Below the pieces are notes generated by a model that made no database searches, was not told the origin of the DNA, and worked only from the letters and a program-made list of their open reading frames with translations. Source: Viscum album (taxonomy: Eukaryota > Streptophyta > Magnoliopsida > Santalales > Viscaceae). From it: a stretch of 64,000 bases of DNA. Positions within the stretch are counted from its first letter, which is position 1; each line of letters opens with the position of its first letter. The stretch covers positions 275,006,250 to 275,070,249 of the forward strand of contig OY728153.1 in the NCBI GenBank assembly GCA_963277665.1, given 5' to 3'. The position numbers and the translations under genes are program-made. This document shows, piece by piece, positions 46,639-58,432 of the stretch.

Positions 46639-48330
46639 AAATATTGTGTCTAGATTCTCAACCTTTTTTATAAACACCTATTTAGTTCCAATAGTTAGGT
46701 ATCCCTTGGGTCTTTCAAATAATTCCCATACTTTATTTTTCTTCATACTTATTTAACTTTTCTTGTGTGTAAATTACCCATAATTAATCATTAATTTCCT
46801 CAATGATATTCTTAGGTTCAATATATGATAAGAAAGATTGATGTTCAACTTGTATTCTTAGAAAATCACTAGTTTTTGTTCCTTTATCTAGGTCACCTAC
46901 AATAGCATCTAAGGGATGATATCTATGAGTCATAACTAATATAGGAATATAATTTTTTGACACCTCACCCTCATTTACAGGTTCTGTTTCAATTTCTTCA
47001 TTAATACTTGGAGAGTTCTTTATAGGAGGTTTGAAAAAATTGATTTCCATATTAGAAATAGCATAGTATAGATTTTCTAAAAGGAGTTTTAGCCTCGTGT
47101 GGATCTTTTTCATTAAACGTGACATATAAAGTTTCTTCCAAAATCTTGATCCTTTTATTAAATACCCTATATGATTTACTATTTATAAAATATAAAAGGA
47201 AAATACCTTTATCACTTTTTGATTTAAATTTTTCTAAATATTCTTTTGAGTTGAGTATAAAGACTTCATAACAAAAAATAATAAAGTAACTAATCTTTGG
47301 TTTGTTACCATTACATAATTCATAAGGGGTCTTCTTCCAAAGTGGACTAATTAATACTTTTTTAATTATATAGAAAATTTCATTTACATCTTATTCTGAA
47401 AAATAAACAAGTAAATCATACTTATTGAGCACGGTCTATAAAATTTATTAAATAGTTTTATTTCTTATCTCCACAACACCATTCTATTGTGGGGTCTGAG
47501 AAGAATAAAAGTTATGGTTATTGCCAATTTGTAATAATAATGATTCAAACTATTGATTTTTAAAATCATAATCGTGATCACTTATTAAATTCTTAATTAT
47601 AAGTCCACTAATATTTTCTATAGACTTAGAATATTTATAAAAATAGGAAATATATTTAATATTATAAGCAAGGAAAAAAACCCATGTGTATCTTGAATAA
47701 TAATCATGTATAACATAAACATAGTGTTTTCCTGCTAAACTAGAAACTATATAGGGTCCAAAAAATCCATGTGAACCAAGTCTAAAATTTTATAATTTGA
47801 TAATTCTTTCTTGGGTTTGAAATAAATTTTGGGTTGCTTTCCTTTTGATAGGGAATACCGAATTTGTCTATTGAGAATTCTAGTTTGGGTAAACCATTAA
47901 TTATACCTTTAATAGTTAGCTTTCTAAGTGAGAGAATATTAAAATTTCCTAGTATCCTATGCTAAAAAAATATTCTTTGTGAAAATAAGTTAAACATGAA
48001 ACATTATGTGAAAATAATTAACTTAAATCTATATAAAAAACATGTTCATTTCTCATGGTAGTGGAAAATAAAGCATGTTTTGAAATAAACACCTTGCAAG
48101 AATTATTTTAAAAATTAATATGAAAACAATCATCACAAAATTATGAAATGATAATTAAATTTTACTTTAATACATTTACAAATAAAAATTTAGAAATTAA
48201 AATGGTAATAGAGTTACCGATTTGGTCAAGCCCAATTATTTTCTCTTTAGTATTATCACCAAAAGTGTCATGTCCACCATCAACTTGAATTATGTTGTTA
48301 AAGATTAAGTATTCCATAGTAATATATATT
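46639..48330 (-). pseudogene. Copia element B pol remnant, copy 2, protease-side, INT and RT part
   Basis: Minus-strand reading: near 48290-48230 DGGHDTFGDN then KIIGLDQIGNS (sequence just after the protease active site), followed by a GAG-pre-integrase region, integrase (47900-47150) and the linker to RT (47125-46784, with FFKPPIKNSPS, an acidic spacer and PILVMTHRYHP). It aligns with 30270-31913 and with 1034-2265. Frames are broken throughout. Confidence 0.7.
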
Positions 48331-49236
48331 CTAACACCATAATTTTTTCTGATATTTTTTGAAATATTTTATCAAAAAAAATTAATCACTTTGATATTTT
48401 ACATTACATGAAAAACTGAGTGTAGCTTCTGTTTCACACAACACCAAGTTTAAACAAAACATAACAAAGTATTGAAATATTATTATTTAATATAATATTA
48501 ATTACCTGTTTGTTGGAATGGAGGGTATGAATAGAATATACTAAATTATGAAAGTATGGTTTAAAAATGTATATATAATGGATTCTTTGGTGACTAGTTA
48601 ATTAGAATTCAAAATAAGAACCATTTGAAAATAAAGGTAATATTTTTCTAAAAGAACTTTCTTTATGAGAAAAATGTGTTTTATATCAATAAATTGACCA
48701 AATAACTTTTTTTGGATGGTTTAAATTAAATTAATATATTATATATTCAATAAAATTCTTGGAATTACTCCTACTATTTTTCTATATAAGAGATAATAAT
48801 AAATCTAATTTTGAAAGTTTTCTCTTAGGAAACCCACTCTTTCACCGTATTTTTTGGATTAATTTTAAATTAAAATTTTACACTTCTGTAAATTTAATTT
48901 GGTAAAATGTATTTAATATTTATAATTATCATAATTTATATTTTATTATAATTTTAGATTAATTTTTCACCATTATGAATTGTAAAAGTAGTCAAAATTT
49001 AATTATCATGGTTAAGGTAAAAATGTGTTTACTGGGGGGGTTAAACTAAGATGATAAGGGTTAAAATGACTATAACACTTGTAAAATTCCTATTTTATGG
49101 TCATATTTATATCTTATCCTTTCCAATTTCGAATCTATGGTAATTTGGATGCTTTTTTATTTAGAATGAATTTATAATTTTGGATTCTTTTGGTGGAATT
49201 TAAAGGTAGTTTCTAAGTGGCTTCCTTTCCCCCACT

Positions 49237-49243
49237 TATAAAA
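49237..49243 (+). promoter_or_regulatory. TATA box of the old Gypsy LTR (copy B2)
   Basis: TATAAAA in CCCCCACTTATAAAAGGGCACC, the best preserved of the four homologous copies. Confidence 0.6.
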
Positions 49244-50784
49244 GGGCACCACGACCCTTCACTTATTCACAGTTATCAATCCATATAGTTTAGAAAACCA
49301 TACAAAAATCTCTCCCCAACATCTTTATCCATGTTCTAGAGCTACTGGTCAACCTAAAAGACCAAAACTAAGTTCTTTAATAAGAGATCCAAAGGATGTG
49401 ATTCTAAGAAAAGTAGGTTTGAATGTGTATCAAGGAATTAGAGACATATGGAAAAATATTTTTGTCTTTATTTTATTTTCAATGAGACACATACCATATT
49501 CACCATGTTTTTATTTTATTTAGTATATATATTTACCAAGGATTAATTTTTTTATGCTTATCCTAAAAATTATTGGGATTTAAATATCCATTATTGTATC
49601 TCTCTTTCATGTGGTTTACGGTTTCAAAGTTACCAACATGGTAGGGGATTTTTGTCTCAATTTTCCTTCTTTGAGAAATATGTCATATTATAAACCTGTA
49701 TTTTTTTATAGGGTTTATATACATCAACTTTGACATATAATTTCATGAATTTATTTATTCTCATGATATTTTTACTTTCAATTAATTTTATTCTATCATG
49801 GGGATTATGATTAAAAGTTACCAAAGTTGTAATGGTATTATGTTACAATCTAATTCTTTATCAAGAATTTTTTTTATTCTTTCGATGGTTAAATATTATT
49901 ATCCATATCTCAATAAACTCATGAATTTTCTTCTCTTCTAGTTATATCTTGTGAATACTTTTTTCCCTTCATTTTCCTCTCTGTGTATACTCTGGATTCA
50001 AATAGATTTTTTTTAATGTAAACTGACTTTATTTATCTCTTTGGTAAAAAAAACTTTTTCTTCCATATCTATGTTTTCTAAAAATGTTTTCAAAAATCTT
50101 CTAAAATTATAAAAAGTAATTATGAAATAAATATTTACCAATTTCATAATTTTTAAAAAATATTTTAAAAGGAATATTCATTCTATTTTCAAAAACAATG
50201 CCTATTTGTCTTTTACCAAAAATGTGAAAGGAATATTTTTAACCCATACAATGTGAATGATATTTTTTGTCATCATGACCACTAAATGTTTTAAATCTTC
50301 CCTTATATTTTTCAAAGTTTATTTTCAAAGAAAAGTATTATTAAAATTTTTTATTTTTAAAAGAAAATCAAAGTGGAAATATGATTTTTCTCAAGAAACT
50401 TTCGAAGTGATTATTCTATAAAAATTCTTTTACATTGAAGATGAAATACTTTAATGTTACTTATTATTTATTGGGGATATGATACAAGGATACCATTATT
50501 ATTCTTTCTCTAAATGGTTTATTTTTATGATGATTAGATTTTTTTGAAACCCTTATCTTTTCTATGGTTTATGTTATGATGAAATGATGAAATGGTTACG
50601 AAACCTATTTCTTTTCCACAAGAATGTTATAATGAAAAGTATTATGAAAATTGTTTATTTTCATCAGTTCTAATATGATTAATTTTATATGATCATATGA
50701 AACACAATTTTATATATTATATTATGGGTGGTACCTATATCTCCCTCTGATGCATTGGGTAATGATTAATTTTATATGAGGTTA

Positions 50785-51015
50785 AAGGTTACATGGGAGT
50801 TTATCTCAAGCCCAAAAAAAGAGGGTACACAATTGGTTATCCCAAGACCGAAATAAGAGGGTACAAGGGAGGTAATCCCATGCCTGAAAATTGAGGGTAC
50901 ATGAGACATTATCCCAAATTCAAAACAAGAGAGTACACAGGGGTTTATCCCAATACCCCAACAAGATTGTATATAGGAGGTTATCCCAAGTCCAAATCAA
51001 GTACACATGTGATTA
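50785..51015 (+). repeat. 36-base minisatellite in the old LTR, copy B2
   Basis: About six units of the form GAGGGTACACAATTGGTTATC plus CCAAGACCGAAATAA-like half, homologous to 15424-15660. Units vary more and the frame is not kept open. Confidence 0.7.
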
Positions 51016-51525
51016 GCCCAATCCTAACATGTTATGAATGTCTTGGTAGATATCCTTGATATAAGATTTTTTTATGCTTATGTGTATACCAAAAATATAT
51101 GTATTATGACATTTTTATGCGCTCATGGATCATTTTTTTTTATCCCATTATGATTTATATATTATGAACTACCAAAATTTATGACATGACTCATTTTTAT
51201 GATCTATGACAAGTAGGGTATGGTTTTAAAATGTTAATCTCATGTTCTTTTACCCATATGATCATTTTATATTGATATCTCCTTTTTCTACCCTTACTGA
51301 GCATATAATATCACCCTTTATAATGTTTCATCTCCCTGGGTTATGAACACTGGTTTTAATTAGGGTATTTTTATGAAGAGTACTAATTTGTAACATCTTT
51401 ATTGGATATATTTAAGATCTATCATGAAGTAAAAAGATATGGAATCTAGTCTCCAAAGACACTAAAACTATACAGTCCATGGGAATGTATTTGTGAAATG
51501 TATTGAATATTCGTCTAAAATATAT

Positions 51526-53366
51526 AATATTTATGTATTATAAGTTTGTTTCTTTATATATCTAGATCATATGCTATCTAGATACCATAATTTCTAATTG
51601 GAACTCTTAAAATAGGTTTCGAACAAAAAAAACCAAATATGATTTTGGTGCCCATATTTTATTGGTTCTAGATATGTTAGTAATAAATTCTTTAGGAATC
51701 CATAATTTTTCTACTAGTTTCTTGCAAGAAGAAATTAGACTTTCATAAATAAATACTTCATTAGGTCTAGTATAATAATAACTACTAGAAGAACTAGAAG
51801 AACTAGAACTTCATACAAATATATATTTATATATTTTCCTCTATATAGGTTTATATCCAAATCCAATTGTATATTTTGGTGTTATTTATTTACAAAGAAT
51901 ATGCGTTAATGTTTTTATTCCATTAGTGAATCTCTATATATATTTATTTAACTGCCCATTAGATAATTTAAGCTATTTATTTTCTTTAAGTAGTTGATAA
52001 TTTTTAACTTTTCTATTATAATATCGGTTTTAAAGTGATAAAACATGGTATGTTGGCACATTATAATTTTATATGTATCTTATAATTCATTAAATGTGGC
52101 TTATAGAATATTTGAATACTAAAATAATTTATCAATATACATATTCTCATTATTATTTTCATTTCTAAAATTATTTGATATTTGAGCAGGAGATTCAGGA
52201 AAAGCAATCAATACCTGAGATGTTTTTTCATAAAACACATTAGATTTATCATTTATTTTTTATATGTTTGAGGATAAGTCATTTGAACTATCATCAGAGG
52301 AACTCTAAGTGATATTCATAGCCTTTTTATACTTCTTTCCTTTTTCCTCATATTTTTTATTATATTTTAGCTTGGGATAGTCTTCTTTGATGTGTATTTT
52401 CCTCTTACACTCATAGAATATCACTTCATTGGTAGAATCATCCTTTCTCCATTATTTTATCAAATTACCTTTATTATCATACTTACCTTTATAGATTGAT
52501 TTCTTAAAGAACTTTTATTTCTATAGAACTTTTTGAAAATTCTGTCCAGGTGTTCCATTTATTCATCACTATTAGATGGTGATTCCTCATCACTTTTATT
52601 TATATATTTGATCTTCCCTTTTTTCTATGATATATAAGACTTAAAACCTACTATTTTTTTTGTTTCATACACTTCCTCTTTGTTTATTTTCAGACATCAT
52701 GATATTTCAAATTAGCTCTTTTACCTGTAAAGTAATAATGTCCAAGAATCTCTAATGGACACACATGTTCTTCTCCTACTATATTGTAAACATCTCAATA
52801 TTTTCATGACTTGATCCTTGTTAGTAATCTATTTTCATTGTGTGTGCATTGTGTTAACAATCTTAATAAACCTAATATGCATGTCAGAGGTAGATTCATC
52901 AAGATTCATTTTAAAAGTATCATATTTAATAATATATGTATTTAAATTCATTTCTTTAACATTTGAATTTCCTTCATGAGGTATTTCCGATGTATACCAA
53001 AATTAAAAATAAATATCACATGTAGATATTATGTTAAATTTGTATTCACCTAAATCACAATAAAAATCATTCATAGCTTTAAAATTACACTAATATGCTA
53101 CCTTAGTGTCATCACTCCAAGAATCCCTAACTGGTTGAGGTTTTTTATATTTATCTTCAATAACGGTCCATATATAAAAACTCAAAATATATAAATGAAT
53201 TTTCATTTAAATTTTACATTGATTATAAGTTGTCTCATTATAATAAGGTGGCTGATTGGTGGAAGTTCCTTCTTGTCTACTATTATCCATAAATGAGTAA
53301 ATTTAGGTAAAATACAAATTTAAGATCTCAAAATAAAATTATATCATAATAAAAATATATTTTGAA
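51526..53366 (-). pseudogene. Copia element B gag and protease start
   Basis: Minus-strand reading from 53366: gag start, capsid core (about 53130-52830), zinc knuckle region near 52400 (FYECKRKIHIK-like), then TNKIWAPKSYLVF at about 51660 and WYLDSI-stop-SRYI at about 51580. The last is the protease active-site stretch, with Gly replaced by Ile and Cys by a stop. The old Gypsy LTR cuts in just after. It continues, on the far side of that LTR, at 48330. Confidence 0.7.
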
Positions 53367-53383
53367 AATATTAGGATACCAAA
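53367..53383 (-). other. Primer binding site of Copia element B
   Basis: On the minus strand TTTGGTATCCTAATATT, a decayed tRNA-iMet complement directly after the LTR end. Same place as 17578-17591 in element A. Confidence 0.65.
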
Positions 53384-55000
53384 TGGTGGTCCCAATGGAC
53401 AACTCAAGAGGGTAGTGGATTGAGTTTCTAATAAAATTTCAATTTAAAAACTATATCCCCCAATTTAATAAAATCATCCAACTAAAAAAATAGTAGAAAT
53501 ATATAATTTGATCTTTGGATAATATTCTTAAAATCTCTATCACAGCTCAGTTAAAATAATTTTGAAAACTCTTTAACTTTTAATACTAATATACTCGTAT
53601 CAAACACCATATATAAAACACTAAATTAATTAAACAATTAGAGTATAGTTATATTTAATAGTTTAGAAAATTGAATAAGGTATGGTTTAGAACAAAGAAA
53701 AAATAGATAAATCATTAAATAAAGCATAATATTATTTAACAAAGTGTTTAGTCTCAATCCAATACTTAAGGCCTTCCACTTGAAAATCACCTACTTCCAA
53801 GAATTTTATTAAAAAAATAATCTAATACACAACCTATATCAGGTTTTACAAACAATATAACACAAGGATATCTATTAATAGATCACCTTCCACAGTTACA
53901 CATGGGATAAAACAAAATATCAAGTTATATATGACCTCTTCCACAGTTCATGGGAGTAGAAATGAAAATATTTGAGTTAGTATTAGGTACTATATATTTT
54001 ATAATGTTAGACTATATTTTAGAAATAAATAGAGTAATACAAGAACACAACAAGAAATTTAATCATAAATACAAATAACAAGAGATATGAGATAAAAAGA
54101 TGTGATCCAGCTCAATCTGAATAGCTTCAGCTATTCAGAGTCCTTGAATTTCTCTTTAGAAGGATCTTAGAAAATTTTCAAAGTATGTTCTGGGAAGAAA
54201 AGTGTCATATAAGGTTAATCTTGATCCAATTTTTTCACATGTGAAATCCAATATTTTTATTTGTAGGAGTACATGTCCATCACTTGCACCACATGATCAT
54301 TTTTTCTTCTTAAAAATATATTAATCCAAAATTAGTCATTGGAGAATAATCAATGTAGATTTAAATGTACTGAAGATATAATTAATTATTAAAAAACTAT
54401 ATGTTGTATATTTGAAATGATCGACTATTAAGTTAAGTTTTTCTTCACTTAAAGAAAAGTAAGTTGGCATGACAACATGACATGGTTAGTTGTCATGGTT
54501 AATTGATGTAGAAAGTTTTCATGATCGGTCCTCTCCTTCATACAGTCAGTTCATCAGTTCTTATGGTGGGCACATTTTTTCTTTTGGAATGAATTCCTCT
54601 TCATACGATTACTACAATAACATACATGGTCAATATATTACATAATGAAATTTTTACCTACCTTGGCATGGTAACTTGTTTTCTTCATGTGGTAGGTAGT
54701 TTCCTTTACATGGTCACTTTACTAAATCGCATGGTAAAGTATTTTGTACTCATGGTAGGTATATCTCTATATAATAATAGGTTGAATGTACATGTGGTAA
54801 GGTGGTTCTCAATGCACAATAAGTTCAACTTAAATGCATGGTTAGTTCATGACTTTGACAAAATTTTCTCATCTGATGCACAATATCTAGTCCATTCATG
54901 TGGTGAGGTGAAATATAACATATAGTAAGGTGACATAGTGATTATCCACTAAATGAGGCTAATATTCATTGGTAATATATATAATATTCATGTTCTTTAT
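53384..55000 (-). repeat. 5' LTR of Copia element B, truncated
   Basis: It starts on the plus strand at TGGTGGTCCCAATGG (usual TGTTGG) and follows the other two LTRs to about 54930, more weakly to about 55000. The last 250 or so bases present in 17592-19356 are absent. Open frames at 54626-54925 and 54969-55157 have no domain and are chance. Confidence 0.6.
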
Positions 55001-55291
55001 TATTCAAAAACACCATTTTAGTTCATTTTACACTTTGAACCTCATTTCACATTATGATTGTAATACCTTCTTAAAATGCACTATTATGTGGTACATTTTT
55101 GAACATCATTTAAAGTACCAAATGATTCATCTGATTATACATATTTTAATTTTATAATTGATCTACACTCTAATATGAACATGTTTCATTCAGGTATAAA
55201 TGGAGAATTCATAGAGGGTGATGGAGATATTTGGCAATGAAAGGAAGCAATTCTAGAGAAGGAAGATTGGACACCAGCCCACTGATGAGAC
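55001..55291. other. Spacer between Copia element B and the Athila-type element
   Basis: No gene or repeat recognised. AT-rich at first, then a less AT-rich stretch (55200-55290) ending CCCACTGATGAGAC before the Athila LTR. Confidence 0.4.
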
Positions 55292-56669
55292 TGTTGGGCC
55301 CAACATACAGGCCCAATTAATCCCAAATTTCGTGGTATGTTATAATACATGTATAGGAACAAATAACGCTTCTTGATACAATGCTAATTCGTCCTCTATG
55401 GTGGTCATTGAGGCGGACCAAGTGAGAGATACAATTCTGGGCCAGATTCTGCGCCCCAGAAAAACAGCCGACTAATTTGATCATATCTCGGATTACACAA
55501 ATCCAACTGGGCCCCAATTTTAGAGGCGGTTAGAAAATATCCGGAGCTCCATTTTCTTCTTGTATTGCCACTCTGATTCGTCCGTCTATAAAGTCTTCCA
55601 GACGTGTCTGTTCGGTGAAGGAAAGCTGGCTGCCACCTCGGGTCAAATGTGGAAAAGTTCAAATTCCACAAGCTTTCCACCACCTATGGCCTAACAAAAT
55701 TAATTGAGATGCTTTTTACTGTTGGAGGCTCTACTCAAGGCTCCCAAAATGTCTATTTAAGGCAGTGGTGGTGAAGGAGTTTGGAATCTTGGATGCTTTG
55801 TTAAATTGTAATGTTATGCTGCATTTTTGTTGCCTCAAATTTGTCTTTCACATGTAAGTTGTTCAATTAACTTTAGTTTCTTAATAAAAGTTCTTCTTCT
55901 ACTCTTATTCTGTTGTTATTCATATCACTTTGATACCTTTGGATCAATGTGTGAATTTATTCACACCAACCCTTGTGAAATTATTCACACAACGGTGGAG
56001 TGATCATTTTATTTTTGTTGTTTTCTTTACTTTTCCATTTCCTTTCTCATGAGTCTACTTTCCGATTCCATTGAAACCATTGGATCAATGGAGGGATAAC
56101 TCACTTATGGGTTGATACAAGGGAGTAGAAAGGGGCTGTATTGGATATTATTTATCACCTAATTAATGTATAATCACTTCTTTAATTGGGATTTTTATTT
56201 AATGATTTTTAAACTCCATCGTCCTTGTTGAATTTAAGGCCACACACTTCAAGTACTAATATGAACCTTTACCTTGAAGTGCTCAAAACTTTGATCCTTC
56301 AAGTGTATAGGTGATTAGTATTAAATGGTTTAGGCATTAAATCAGCAAGTGATGATGTTGTTTTATCTCCTTAAATGAACCCATCTCAAATATAAGAAAT
56401 TAAAATCATTGAAAAGGTAATACGTCCAATCCACCCCGATCAATAACCTAGGATCAACTCATTCTTTTACATTGAATTCACTTAAATCTATTATATATCC
56501 TTTAAAACCATATTAAATCAACCCAAGTTGGCCACTTCATAGCAAAAAATAGTCCATAGAATGTACGTGTCTATAGGTTTCTTCTTAGGTCCCTGAGGAT
56601 TCGATAACCCAAGGTAAACTACAAGGACCGTTCCACCTTCATCTCTTGGGTAAATTTGAGCGAGAATCA
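55292..56669 (+). repeat. 5' LTR of the Athila-type element
   Basis: Start taken at TGTTGGGCCCAACA, itself a palindrome; end at GCGAGAATCA before the primer site. About 1378 bases. TATTTAA at 55754-55760 and AATAAA at 55883-55888 fit a promoter and polyadenylation signal. The end section GAGGATTCGATAACCC ... AATTTGAGCGAGAATC is typical of Athila U5. The left border lacks confirmation because the 3' LTR is outside the window. Confidence 0.65.
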
Positions 56670-56674
56670 AATTT

Positions 56675-56692
56675 TGGCGCCGTTTCCAGGGA
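56675..56692 (+). other. Primer binding site of the Athila-type element
   Basis: TGGCGCCGTTTCCAGGGA, near-match to the TGGCGCCGTTGCCGGGGA site used by Athila elements (tRNA-Asp type), five bases after the LTR. Confidence 0.85.
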
Positions 56693-56794
56693 CCCGAGTA
56701 AGTCATCTAAACACCCATTCTATTCTACCCCATTTCTTCTTTTCTCATCTAAATTCTCTTATCTTTTCCCTTTCTCATTTTTTTCTTTTGGCGC

Positions 56795-58429
56795 ATGTCT
56801 GCCTACACCCGCGATCAATCAAACCGTCTAGTTAGTGTGGATAGTCCTGGGGTTGGGGAGTCAAGTACACCAAGGGAACTCATTACATTAGATCATAATC
56901 TTCCTAATACTTTTGAGTCCAAAATTGCGCCAATTTCAGTGGAAGGTCTTCAAAGAAACCAACTCATAAACCCGGGTGGGAACCAAAATGGAAACCCAAA
57001 TCAGGCAGCCCCAAACTTGGGGAATACAATTGATCAAAACATGAATGACTACCTCACACCTTCCTGGACCAATGCCCCCTCATGCATTAGACACAATTCC
57101 CTAAGAGATTCCAACTACATCTTTAAACCCCATGTCCTAAACCGCCTTCCCACATTCCATGGAATGGAGTCCGAGATGCCATACCTGCACATTAAGGAGT
57201 TCAATGACATTGTAGAAACCATGTGTCCCCCACATCAACTAGAATCTGCTAAGATGAGGCTATTTCCTTTTTCTTTAAAGGATCGAGCTAAAAATTGGAT
57301 AAAAAATTTGATACCATCATCCATAAACTCTTGGTACCAACTACAAAGAGAATTATACAAAAAATATTTTCCACACCACAAAACAATTGCACTTAAAAAG
57401 AGTATCCAAAACTTTTTTGAAAAAGAGGGAGAGTCATTCTATGAAACATGGGAGAGGTTCAAAGACACTCTAAATATGGTTCCACACCATGGTTTTTAAA
57501 TTCCTGAACAAGTGAGAATTTTCTATGAAGGGTTGGGTCCGGGGAACAAACAATTCATTGACATGATGTGTAATGGAACCTTTAAAAACAAAGCCCCAAA
57601 TGATGCTTACGGGTATCTAGAAAGCCTTTCTGAACAAAACCAAACATGGGGAACTTCACCTTATTCTGAAAAGCCACAAAGAACTACTGGAATTCATACA
57701 CTTAGAGAAGAGGACAGCCTTAGGGCTAAACTCACAGCACTCTCTAGGAAGGTTGAAGAGATAGACCTTAGGAAAGTCCATGAAATCCAAATTGTTGACC
57801 CTGTTTGCACAATTTGTGACAAACATGACCATAAGACAGACAACTGTCCAACCATTCCATCCATCAAGGATGTTCTTTTAGAAGGACCCCCAGCGGAAGT
57901 AAATGCTTTGAACTTTCAAAAGCCTCAATACCAAAACAACTTCAACCCATGGTATAACGACCACCCAGGCTTCTGCTGGAAATATAACCGACAACCTAGC
58001 CAACCACAGGGAAAAAATCCTTACCCCCATCAGAACTACCAAACCCATAACCAGTTCCAAACCCAACCTATCCAATACCAACAGCCACCAGTCCATTTTC
58101 AACAAACCATCCCACCTCCAAAATATCCCCCTGGGATAAAAAAATCTACTCAAGCACCAACCCAAACTGTTCCACAAATCCTACTAGAACAACTGTGCAA
58201 ACAAATGGAGAGGATGAACTCAGAAGTCTCTTCCCTAAAACAAGAACTTCAAACCATCAAAACTAGAAAGGCACCCATGCCTACTCAGGCGGTGCCATCC
58301 TCAACTTCAAGGGGAGAGTCAAGTTGTGCTCAAACAACTCATGAACAACTAAAGGATGTGACTGTTTTAAGAAGTGGGAAATCAATTGAGAAACCTGAAC
58401 AACTAATTCATAACCCACCTGAAGATTAA
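56795..58429 (+). pseudogene. gag of the Athila-type element
   Basis: ATG at 56795. Capsid core from about residue 110: LNRLPTFHGMES, YLHIKEFNDIV, LRLFPFSL-like MRLFPFSLKDRAKNW, then KYFPHHKTIALKK and ESFYETWERFKD. A stop at 57497 follows HHGF; the same frame continues with FYEGLGPGNKQFIDMM and a zinc knuckle CTICDKHDHKTDNC (about 57808). A Gln/Pro-rich linker (57950-58180) and a coiled-coil-like stretch come before a second stop at 58427. No frameshift in this part. Confidence 0.85.
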
Positions 58430-58432
58430 AAC

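Larger units (their letters stand above)
48331..51525 (+). mobile_element. Old Tekay-like Gypsy LTR, most complete copy (copy B2)
   Basis: Plus-strand LTR of about 3.2 kb without internal genes, inserted in the protease region of Copia element B. It begins CTAACACCATAATTTTTTCTG and ends near ACACTAAAACTATACAGTCC. CCAAAGACACTAAA near its end is shared with the young Tekay LTR (7622 onward), which indicates related families. TATA box at 49237-49243. The 36-base array is at 50785-51015. Both ends are approximate and no target duplication was confirmed. Confidence 0.6.
23594..55000 (-). mobile_element. Copia element B, minus strand, rearranged and nested
   Basis: In minus-strand order: 5' LTR (53384-55000), primer site, gag and start of protease (51530-53366), an old Gypsy LTR, integrase/RT (46634-48330) interrupted by a plus-strand Copia element (35414-46633), RT/RNase H (34440-35413), a second Gypsy LTR fragment (31914-34435), a second integrase-RT-RNase H copy (28895-31913), a tandem repeat, an extra ORF (25900-28472), polypurine tract and 3' LTR. 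Pairing of the outer LTRs rests on order and strand only; no matching target duplication is visible because the 5' LTR is truncated. The duplicated middle suggests fusion of two related copies. Confidence 0.55.

Noticed and set aside
54626..55157. Open frames in and after the element B 5' LTR
   Set aside because: Chance frames in AT-rich LTR sequence; no domain and not conserved in the sister LTRs.
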